The notes under the pieces are model-generated. The model was given only the letters and a program-made list of their open reading frames with translations, did not search any database and was not told the DNA's origin. 64,000 nt of DNA from Paratinospora sagittata (lineage: Eukaryota; Streptophyta; Magnoliopsida; Ranunculales; Menispermaceae). Of the stretch, positions 23,301 through 32,733 are shown in pieces. The DNA is taken from the NCBI GenBank assembly GCA_035771175.1, contig CM069603.1, forward strand, positions 28,116,308 to 28,180,307. Reading direction: 5' to 3'. Positions within the stretch are counted from its first letter, which is position 1. Each line of letters opens with the position of its first letter. A program made the translations under genes and the position numbers.

Positions 23301-23577
23301 GTTAATTCAACAACAGCCACTGTTTGAAAAAGTACACTGCATCAATTTACCTTTTCAGAACGGACATCTGCACAGAGTCCTTTTTAGACTTATCAGAGAT
23401 CTTCTCTGATACATGAATTAAGTTTTTCTAAAACTTTCCTTTATCATGAAATCTGAAATGAACCAGAATGTTTGTGAAAATTGCAGTTGCCATTTCCATA
23501 TAACATTCTAGCCGTTGTGTGTAAACGTTCATATTATTTGAACTTCAAATGTCTAACAGCTATGTCCTACTAAGTCT

Positions 23578-23585
23578 ATAAATAC
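23578..23585 (+). promoter_or_regulatory. TATA box of the family A LTR
   Basis: Within GTCTATAAATACCAGCACTT. The same phrase recurs at the equivalent place in the copies near 29,420, 35,840 and 54,120, which orients all copies. Confidence 0.55.
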
Positions 23586-24329
23586 CAGCACTTAGGACCA
23601 AACAACTTGCCAATCTATTTGTATTATGGCAATACTTTTTGAAAGTTAGTTTGTGTCAAAATGTTTTTCATTATCTAAACTTTCAAAGTATTTTTCACTG
23701 ATACCTTATGTATTCAAATGATTTTCATACTGAGCTTATTTTCATTCTATCTTTGAAAATCTATTTGATTTGGTATCAACTCAAATTCTCAACAATGATT
23801 CATATTTGGTATCATTCTTGTTGGAGATAGAATTTGAGAAATAGTTCAAGATATACAGTCGTATTTGATTTCATATCTTTAGTATTGTATTGAACTATAT
23901 CAGTAGTTACGTTAACTACTGATCACTGAACCAGAAGTTTTCATACTTATATTCTATCTATTTTGAAAATTGTTTGTGTCTTTGATTTACACTGGTCCTT
24001 TCATTTTTCAAGTCAATTTTGTATTTGGTATCATATTATTTTCGAAGAAGCACTGATTTTCATATCACATCATTCATGTTGTTCGAAACTACACTTGAGC
24101 AATACCGAACATTGAAAGGTAAAGGACTGTAAGTATATTTCAACTTAGCATTATGTATTATATTTCATATCATTGTAATGCTATGTAATGAGCTTAATTG
24201 TAAAGTGTTCTACTCAGTTAGAACCAGCATTATTGTGTTGTAATGCTGGTGTGTTTTTGGATTGAAACAACCAGGACAAGTGAATGCAGTTCACTTAATG
24301 ATTTCAATATTGAAATCATGTAAGGTTAT

Positions 24330-24765
24330 CTTTGAACCTGTAAAATAGAAAAAGGTTCATCTTCACCTACAAGTAGGAAACCGGTTCATCCTAATCCCGT
24401 AAAAGGATAGGTGCATCCTTAACCTGTAAAAGGATAAGTTTTCTCTTAATCTGTAAAAGAGAAACGAATGTTCCTCATCCCGTAAAAAGATCATAATTCT
24501 TCCTTATCCTATAAAAGGATAGGTTTTCTCTTAAACTGTAAAAGAGAAACGAATGTTCCTCATCCCGTAAAAAGATCATAGTTCTTCCTTATCCTGTAAA
24601 AGGAAAACAGTTCTTTCTTATCCCGTAAAAGGAACATGGATTTCTCCTCATCCCGAAAAAAGAAAATTTGGTTCATCCTTAGCCCGTGAAAGGATAAGTT
24701 TGCCTTTAACCTGTAAAAGGGCAGTTGTAACGGTTTGGTTCTCACCCGTAAGAGAATCAGATAGT
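24330..24765. repeat. Array of ~30-bp mini-hairpins with conserved loop
   Basis: Roughly twelve consecutive units share the loop core (A)CC(C/T)GTAA but differ in stem: ATCCTT/AAGGAT, TTCTCTT/AAGAGAA, TTCCTT/AAGGAA, GCCTTT/AAAGGGC, TTCTC/GAGAA. The sequence of each stem changes together with its partner. Confidence 0.8.
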
Positions 24766-24981
24766 GAATTGAGAAAATTCTAATCCGGAGATTAGGTAGT
24801 GCACGTAGGCTCGGCCGAACCACTATAAATCTTGTGTGTCTCACGTTTGCAATTTAGTCTATGTTTTAGTTTTGCATTCAATTCCAATACACTTATGTAT
24901 ATCACTAAGTTAATTGGAAGAAATATTTAAAATTGACCATTGCACCCAATTCACCCCCCTCTTGGATGGACCAACAGTCGT

Positions 24982-26290
24982 GATATATATAGACGAGCCG
25001 ATGGGATATGATAACAAAGATAGCCTTGTGACTGGTGCTATAACCAAGGAAAACACATAAAGTAGACCGCAACTCGAGTTTATGATGGGGATAACAAGCA
25101 CAACCAAACGCACGTAGATGAGAGTAAGAGGGTAATTTATTATACAGAAGTTCAAAGGGTGAGGAGTTGGAAAGGGCTGGGGAAAGGAGACGATTGACAA
25201 GATAGGCACTAGCTAGAAAAGCATATGGCCAAAAGGGTAAGGAAACATGACTGTGGGCAAGAAGTGTAAGACCCATTTCAACTATGTGTCGGTTTTTACG
25301 TTCAACCCGACCGTTTTTCTGCGGTGTATATGGACAAGATACATGATGCATGATGCCATTAGAGGCAAGAATGGATGAAAGAGATTGAAATTTACCCTCC
25401 CTCCCCCCCAATTACTTTGGAATGCTTTAATTTTGGTAGAAAATTGGGTTTCAACCATAGATTGGAATAGGAAAAAAAAATTTAACACCTCATCATTTTT
25501 AATTTTTAAAAGATATAACCAAGCGAAACCAGAAAAATCATCAATAAAGAATAGAAAATAACGAGCGCCCGTGATAAACAATACATGAGATGGACTCCAT
25601 AAATCAGAGTGAACTAAATCAAACGGTTTTAGTGATGTAGAAACTGACTGAGAGAATGGTAATTTGTTACTTTTACCCAACCGACATGAATGACAAAACT
25701 GTTCACTTGAAGATGCGGACACAGACAAATTACAAACACAAAAAACATTAGACAAGACACTAGATGACGGGTGACCAAGACGACTATGCCATAAGTTGTA
25801 AAGAGATGAAGACGAAACCAGTTCTACAGACGAAACCCTTGGCTGAACATTAGAGACTGAGATGCAGGAATCTGAAGATGGATGAAAACAGTAAAGACCA
25901 TGGACAAGGCTACCCTGAAGAAGTGCTTGCTTCGTTACTTGATCCTTCACCAAGAAAGTAGCAGGGTGAAATTCCACAAACACATTATTGTCAGTACAAA
26001 GACGAGCAACACTCACAACATTTTTGCAAACAGATGGGGCATGCAATACATTAGAAAGAGCAATAGGCTTAGAAGCAGGAAAAGAATAATGACCAATATT
26101 AGAAATGGGAATAGTCGTACCGTTTCCCACGATCACCTGATCAGTCCCTTGGAAGCAACTAGATTTTGGAGATAGTTAAAATCTAGTGTGAGATGGTGGG
26201 TCGCGCCGGAATTCATGTACCATGATGAGTCCTGAACTGTTGACGGAGAAGCAACTTGAGAAGCAGTAAATAAGGCCGCCACTAGGGAAG
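24982..26290 (-). pseudogene. Copia protease and integrase (broken)
   Basis: The protease motif near 26,210 reads WYMNSGATHH; copia proteases normally have DSGAT, so the catalytic Asp is replaced by Asn. Integrase follows (26,136-25,282 and 25,411-24,982) with the zinc-binding LWHSRLGHPS and FCHSCRLGKSNKLPF, the core start DLVHSDLWSPS and FIDDFSGFAWLYLL, and PYTPQKNGRVERKNRHIVE with the catalytic Glu. A frame break lies near 25,400. The coding frame runs directly into the solo LTR boundary at 24,976. Confidence 0.9.
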
Positions 26291-26330
26291 AAGGGGCAAA
26301 GGATCAAGGTGGGCTTGGGCCACGTATGTG

Positions 26331-27389
26331 TTACTGAGGTTGATACTCTAGATTGGCACGGTGGTAGCAGTGAAACACTACATGGCCTAATTTCCCACAA
26401 ATTTGGCATTGAGGGCGGTTAGTTCTGAAATTGGAACCACGTGGACGCCACGAGACATGAGAGGGAACCGCCGGTTGTTGTCCAAGAATGTTAGGAGATG
26501 TAGATCGAGGGTGAAAACTGTGATGTAGTGGACGGTAATCTAATGAATACTGCTGACCTGAAGCTGGAGGACGATAACCTGGATACGCAGAATCGGGAAA
26601 ACCAGGGGGCATCAAGGGAGGTCGCCAAGGGCCAAATCTAGCTGCAACGTGTGCCTAAGGAAACTGTAAATGCGAAACTGAGTTCTGGCATTGAAGACGT
26701 TGATCATAGCTAAGAAGAATGTTGTGAACCTTCTCCAGCGTTGGCAACTCAGATCGAGCTTGAATAGAAGCAACCAGATCATTATACTCTGATCCCAAAC
26801 CTTGGTACAGATAGATCAACTGATCTTTGAGGGGAACCGGTTCACCAATGGAGGCAAGTTGATCAATGAGTGATTTGAGCTTAAGAATGAACTCATCAGC
26901 TGACAAACCATCTTTCTTGAGTGAATGAATTTCAGATCTCAGTTCAAGGAGGCGTGACTGAGATGCAGATGCAGATGCATAAGTGCGTTCAAGAGCTTGC
27001 CATATCTCAGATGAGGAAGATAAACTTACAATTTAACTCACCATGGAGTCCGTTAGTGATGCATATAACCAACTCATAACCAGTCGATCCAAACGTTGCC
27101 AAGATGAATAAAGAGCGTTTACTTGTTGCTGCTGCAGATCTAAGAACTTTGGAGGATAGGGATAAGATTCATCAATATGACCTTCAAGGACATTTGCAAT
27201 AATCACGTCGAGAAGTTGATTTTTCCAGAGAAGGTAATTGCTTCGATCAAGTTTGATAGTAAGAGGCTGGCTGAGACTGGGCAGTTTGAAAGAACGTAGA
27301 GTTATTTGTACGGTGGGAATGTGGCTGGAAGCTGGAGAAATGTTTTGAACAGGGGCTGATTCTTCCATATGGATGTGAAGGGAGCTCAA
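26331..27389 (-). pseudogene. Copia Gag (broken)
   Basis: The N-terminal block 27,389-27,033 has LDRSNYLLWKNQLLDVI, the start of the UBN2/gag domain. After a stop, 26,906-26,655 continues with SADEFILKLKSLIDQLA and EYNDLVASIQ. The C-terminal block 26,615-26,331 is Pro/Ser-rich and ends in an intact CCHC zinc knuckle, CQICGKLGHVVFHC. Three pieces are separated by in-frame stops or frame changes. Confidence 0.9.
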
Positions 27390-27398
27390 GATATTAGG

Positions 27399-27410
27399 TC
27401 TCTAATACCA
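27399..27410 (-). other. Copia primer-binding site
   Basis: Reverse complement TGGTATTAGAGA directly abuts the 5' LTR. The family consensus is TGGTATCAGAGC, so two bases have changed. Confidence 0.8.
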
Positions 27411-27713
27411 TGTAAAACCTGTTGTTGAAGAAAGAAAGGACGAAAAGAGAGCTAAATGAAAAGAGAAGTTGCAGAGAGACAAAAGAGATGTAAAATGCAA
27501 TGTTGTAAATTGTATTCTCAGTTGTAGCAAAAACAGAGTACAGAGAGCTCTTTATACAGAGCGTATAAAGAAAAACATGTACACATGTCATAAATACATT
27601 CGTTAAACTGAAGATGAAACAGAACAAATGCATGTCATCTTGTGATTGGTTGATCTTCAACTAACTGCAGAAACTGCTGGTTCATTGCCACTACACGTTC
27701 ATTTGCGTTAACA
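27411..27713 (-). repeat. Copia 5' LTR
   Basis: Begins (minus) TGTTAACGCAAATGAACG and ends AACAGGTTTTACA. Homologous to 19,867-20,151 throughout, including the CTCTTTATACAGAG and GTACACATGTCATAAATAC stretches. Confidence 0.93.
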
Positions 27714-28110
27714 TGACCCACTTCCAGACGTGTAGAACGTTGATGACTACTTGAGAATCCAATATAACTTGAAGCTCAAGGCATAATTAGACAAGAATCA
27801 AGTGCAATAAGAATGTATAAAACTGAATTTGTTTTAGGAGATTAGGCATAATTATATTAATATTTACAAAAATAAGCACGAAAAACTATTTTTTTCAAAA
27901 TTAGGCAAGTTTATTCCTAGTAGCTGCAACGCTGGCACTGCTTTAAGAAAACAATTATAAATAATGGCGTCACTTTAAGAAGCTCTATTGTTTCTAGATA
28001 AATGGTGCCTCTTCATTCATAAAAAAAAATATAGGAAGTTTGATGGCACCTCTTAAAGAGACACCATATGGTAAAAAATAAATAAATAAAAGATGAAAGA
28101 AGCACTTTAG
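27714..28110. repeat. Palindrome-bearing repeat DNA, left part
   Basis: AT-rich DNA with GGTGCCTCTT (about 28,005) and GATGGCACCTCTTAAAGAG with ACACCAT (28,042-28,067), a near-perfect palindrome. Continues at 30,975 after the solo LTR. Possibly subterminal repeats of a class II element; no terminus identified. Confidence 0.5.
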
Positions 28111-30969
28111 TGTTGGTCCACCTAAGAGGGGGTGAATTGAGTGAGATGGTCAATTTCAAAATTATCTTCCAATAACTTAATGATATACATAAGTGTATTA
28201 GAATTAGATGGAAAACTAGAACACAGACTAAATTGCAACCGTGAGACACACAAGATTTATAGTGGTTCGGCCGAGCCTACGTTCACTACCTAATCTCCCA
28301 ATTAAGATTTTCTCAATCCACTAACTGATTCTCTTATGGGTGAGAACAAAACCGTTACAACTGCTCTTTTTTAGGTTAAAGGCAAACCTATCCTTTCACG
28401 GGCTAAGGATGAACCAAATTTCTTTTTTCCGAGATGAGAAGAAACTCATATTCCTTTTACGGGATAAGGAAGAACCGTTTTCCTTTTACAAGATAAGGAA
28501 GAACCGTGATCCTTTTACGGGATGAGGAACAACCGTTTCTCTTTTACAGTTTAAGAGATAACCTATTCTTTTACAAGTTAATGACGCACCTATCCTTTTA
28601 CAGGATGAGGATGAACCGGTTTCCTACTTGCAGGTGAGGATGAAACTTTTTCTCTTTTACAGGTTCAGAGATAACCTTGTATGATTTCAATCCTGAAATC
28701 ATTAAGTGAACTATATTCACTTGTCCTGATTGTTTCAATCCAGAAACACACCAGCATTACAACACAATAATGTTGGTTATAACTGAGTAGAACACTTTAC
28801 AAATAACCTCATTACATGGCATTACAAAGATATGAAATATGAATACATAATGCTAAGTTGAAATAAACCTACAATCCTTTATCTTTCAATGTTCGGTATT
28901 GCTCAAGTGTAGTTTCGAAAAGCATGAGTGATGTGATATGAAAATCAGTGCTTCTTCGAAAATAATATGGTACCAAATAAACATTGATGTAAAAACAGAA
29001 AGGACCAGCGTAAATCAAAGACACAAACAATTTTCAAAATAAATAGAATATAAGTATGAAAACTTCTTGTCCAGTGATCAGTAGTTAATGTAACTACTGA
29101 TATAGTTCAATATTGTACTTAAGATATGAAATCAAGTACGACTGTATATCTTGAACTATTTCTCAAATTTTATCTTTAGCAAGAATGAAATCAAGTATGA
29201 ATGAGTACTGAGAATTTGAGTAGATACCAATAAAAATAGATTTTCAAAGATAGAATATAATTGAAGTTTAATATGAAAATCGTTTGTATTGGTAAAGGTA
29301 TCAATGAAAAATACTTTGAAAGTTTAGATATTTGAAAAACATTTTGACACAGACTAACTTTCAAAAAGTATTGGCACAATACAAACTGATTGCCCAGTTG
29401 TTTGATCCTAAGTGCTGGTATTTATAGACTTAGTAGGACATAGCCGTTAGACATTTGAAGTTCAAATAATATGAACGTTTACATACAACGGCTAGAATGT
29501 TATATGAAAATGGCAACTGCAATTTTCACTATCATTCTGGTTCTTTTCAGATTTCATGAAAAAGAAAAGTTTTAGAAAAACTTAATTCATGTATCAGAGA
29601 AGTTCTCTGCTAAGTCTAAAAACGACTCTGTGCAAAGGTCCATTCTGAAAAGGTAAATTGATGCAGTGTACTTTTTCAAATAGTGACTGTTGTTGAATTA
29701 GTGTCTTGATTCCGTAATCAGTGTCCTGACGCACAATATCAACTTTATCGTTTTGGTTCCTTGAGGGCGCTCAGTACGTATAAGCGTCCTGCTGAACATT
29801 TAAGTGAGGGTGCTTCTGAAGCATGAGCGTCCTGACTTACTTTGACACTTAAACAACTTAAACATGAGGGCACTAATGCACAGTTAGCGTCCTGTTTTAA
29901 TTAAAAACAAATAAGTGCACGAGGGCACTACTTTTCGAGTAAGCGTCCTACCTTTTAAAAACATAAAACACAGAACATAATACGAAGGCGCTACAACTCT
30001 ATAAACGTCCTACCGTTTATTTAAAACATTTGAAATTAAACACAAGTACGCTGAAGGCCAATCAACGTCCTGAAAGTTACTAAGTTGATTCCCAAAGATG
30101 AAGGCGTTCCTATCCAAGCATCGTCCTGATAGATTATTCAACTTATAACGATCAACATCCTCAAAGAAACTTTCTTTGAAGAAGTTATGAAATCTTTCAG
30201 TGAGCTGATGCTGGGTCAGCTTCCTGAGAACTTCAGAGGTTGACTAATAAAGGAGGCCGCTACTAACAAGTAAGCGTCCTAATAAATCAGTTTAATTCAA
30301 CCTTGAACGTTATCAGCGTCCTAATGAACTATCAGCGTCCTGACTTATAAAGTTCAGGAGAGCACTGTTTATTCATTAGCGTCCTGAAAGATTCTTTTAA
30401 AAATAGTTTTAACTCGCGATCAAATATTCGATAAATGGGAATAAAAAATTGAAAATTTTCAAATTAAATATAGAAAAATTAAATTATTTGAAATATCGTA
30501 AAACGTATGATCAAAACATGCAAGTATGCAAATGGTTTGTGCATGGTTTTGGAAAACGTTTGAGCAATGTCGATTACATAAAGATATACCTTTAATACAG
30601 TGTATTTCTTGTTTTCTCATAATCTTTAAATCCAACTCTTCAATATGAGATCTTCGATGTAAATTTCGAGCTGAGTTTAATGTCTTGAACGTTGATCAAA
30701 AGATGAAGACTTGAAGCTTGATCGAATCATTCGAATGAAGTGATCTTGAAATCCAGATATGATTGTTGAAATCCTTTTGATTGAAATGATCTTGACCGAT
30801 GGATAAGTTTTTGAGTTCCTTGGCCGAGTCTTTCCTTGGCTTTTTCTTTTCCTTAGGTGCTGAGATAACTTCTTGATAAACTCACGTTTAGCACCGAAAA
30901 GTACTTTGTTTGTGATAATCAAAATATACTTTATCACAGTATATTTAGGGATGAACCGTATAGGTAACA
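28111..30969 (-). mobile_element. Family A giant solo LTR (2,859 bp)
   Basis: Plus-strand ends TGTTGGTCCACC and GTATAGGTAACA, flanked by exact TTTAG at 28,106-28,110 and 30,970-30,974. It is the reverse complement of the copy at 22,040 over its whole length, including the mini-hairpin array (about 28,330-28,680), the TATA phrase near 29,420 and the larger foldbacks (about 29,700-30,390). No coding region. Confidence 0.88.
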
Positions 30970-31127
30970 TTTAGATTAATGGAGCCTCTTGAAGAGGCAC
31001 CATATTATTATAAAAAAAAACTAATAAATGAAGAGGCACCACCTACATATTTAAAAAAAATGAAGATTGATGGCGCTTCTTCAAGAGACAATTTACATGG
31101 TAAAAAAAATAAAATGCGAACCCGTTT
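30970..31127. repeat. Palindrome-bearing repeat DNA, right part
   Basis: AATGGAGCCTCTTGAAGAGG with CACCAT, then AATGAAGAGGCACCAC and GATGGCGCTTCTTCAAGAGA. Same palindromic unit as left of the solo LTR. Abuts the satellite array. Confidence 0.5.
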
Positions 31128-31955
31128 GAGGCCACCATTGCCTATCTATCGAATTTTTTCTCTTTCAACCACTTCGAGCACATCCCAATAAGTGTCTCTG
31201 AACTGTCCTAAACGAGACTATACCTTGCACAGAAAGCCCGGTGAATTTTTGACCCCCCACAAGAAATCAAGCTTATATTAAAGGATTTATTTCTAAGTTA
31301 AAATATTTGAGGCCACCACGGCCTATTCGTTGGATTTTTTTTCTCTTTCAACCACTTTGAGCACATCCAATTACATGCTCTTGAACTGTCCTAAGTGGTC
31401 ATACCCCGCACTAGAGGCCTAATGAAGTTTTGATCCCCCCTCCAAAAATCAAGCCTATATTAAAGCTTTATTTCCAAGTTAAATAGTTTTAGGGCACTAA
31501 GGGCCTATCTGTTGGGTTTTTTTTTTTCTTCCAGCCACTTTGAGCACATCCAATTATTTTCTTTTAACTGTCCTAAATAGTTGTACCCCGCACCAAAGCT
31601 TCCGTGAGTTTTTGAACCCCTCCACCAGAAATCAAGTTTGTATTAAGGCTTTATTTAATTTCCAAGTTAACTTGTTTTAAGCCACCACGACTTATCCGTT
31701 GGATTTTTTTTCTCTTCCAACTATTTTGAGCACATCCCAATACGTGCCCTCAAAGTGTCCTAAGCGGCCACACCTCACACCAAAGGCCTGGTGAACTTTT
31801 GACCCCTTTCTGAAATCAAGTCTATATTAAGACTTTATTTCCAAGTAAAACTGTTTTAGGCCACCAAGGGCTATTCGTTGGGTTTTTTTCTCTTCCAACA
31901 GCTTCGAACACATCTTAATACATGCCTTTCAACTGTCCTAAATGACCATACCTTG
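31128..31955. repeat. ~181-bp satellite array, units 1-5
   Basis: Units start near 31,128, 31,309, 31,490, 31,679 and 31,858 (spacing 179-190 bp). Each has GGCCACCA(C/A)GGCCTAT, TTTCTCTT(C/T)CAACCACTT, GAGCACATCC, AACTGTCCTAA and AAATCAAGCCTATATTAA(A/G)G. Units differ by roughly 15-25 percent by eye. The fifth unit is cut at 31,955 by a giant LTR and resumes at 36,620. Confidence 0.85.
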
Positions 31956-32733
31956 TGTTATTTCAAGGAACCTCATGATAAGAATGTTTTGATGATTCTA
32001 AATAACTCAAGTTTGTGTATCTAATGATCTTGTTAAGTATTTCAGATTTATCAAGAATCAAGATCAAGGAACAGAGCTCACAAGCCTATTGTATGTCATG
32101 ATCAAAGATCCAAGATATTCAACACTTAAAATGTAAAGAATATCGATCAAACTACTCTTAGCAAGATTTAATCAATTGCATGTTTTGATCGATATATTTT
32201 AAAGGTATTTCAAATGATTTAATTTCTCAATCATTTTAAAGTGTTTGATTTGATCCAAAAATAACGAGATTTTAATCGTATTTATCAAGTTTAAATGAGA
32301 AATCAAAACTATTTTTAAGGTCCATCACGCTTATACGTCTTATCAGGACACTAATGTCTTAGCAACGTCATCCTGGACTTGGTGAGTCAGGACGTTGATA
32401 ATACATTAGGATGTTGATAATGTTCAAGATTGAATTGTACTTATTCATCAAGACACTAACTTTATAAGTAGGGGCCTCATTTAAGTCAACCTGTGAACCT
32501 GTCAGGATGTTGATTTGGTATCAACTCACTTATTATTTTTTGAAGTTTTAAATTGTGTTAAAACATCAGGACGCTTACTTGTTAGTAGCGCCCTCGTGAT
32601 TTTAAGTACTTTAAAAACAAGACAGGACGTTTATTGTTCATGAGCTCTCTTAAAAGAACAAAACGACAAAGTTGATATTATGCGTTAGGACGCCAATTCA
32701 ACACTGTCACGGTTCTAACACGCACACCTTTTC

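Larger units (their letters stand above)
22040..24976 (+). mobile_element. Family A giant solo LTR (2,937 bp) inside copia
   Basis: Starts TGTTACCCTATACG and ends CTTGGATGGACCAACA, with an exact 5-bp duplication GTCGT at 22,035-22,039 and 24,977-24,981. It splits the copia frame between Arg and the HVVFNEF block, so removing it and one GTCGT restores the sequence. Orientation follows a TATAAATA box at 23,578-23,585. It has no coding capacity. It contains larger foldbacks (22,630-23,300) and a mini-hairpin array (24,330-24,765). The terminal TG...CA and 5-bp duplication fit an LTR left after recombination; the parent superfamily is not identified. Confidence 0.88.
19867..27713 (-). mobile_element. 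Ty1/copia retrotransposon with both LTRs, split by a solo LTR
   Basis: Two similar LTRs in the same orientation (19,867-20,151 and 27,411-27,713) bound a minus-strand gag-protease-integrase-RT-RNase H region. The flanks GGACC and TGACC are a target-site duplication with one mismatch. A primer site (complement of 27,399-27,410, TGGTATTAGAGA) resembles the initiator tRNA-Met site, and a G-rich purine tract abuts the 3' LTR. A 2.9-kb solo LTR of another family is inserted at 22,040-24,976. Without it the element is about 4.9 kb, a normal copia length. The coding region has several stops and altered catalytic residues. Confidence 0.93.

Noticed and set aside
24330..24765. CRISPR array
   Set aside because: Regular ~30-bp units suggested it, but there are no conserved direct repeats with unique spacers, stems vary, and this is plant nuclear DNA.
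28340..28525. 61-codon ORF and its counterpart at 24,560-24,844
   Set aside because: Both are translations of the mini-hairpin array in opposite orientations, repetitive by structure, not genes.
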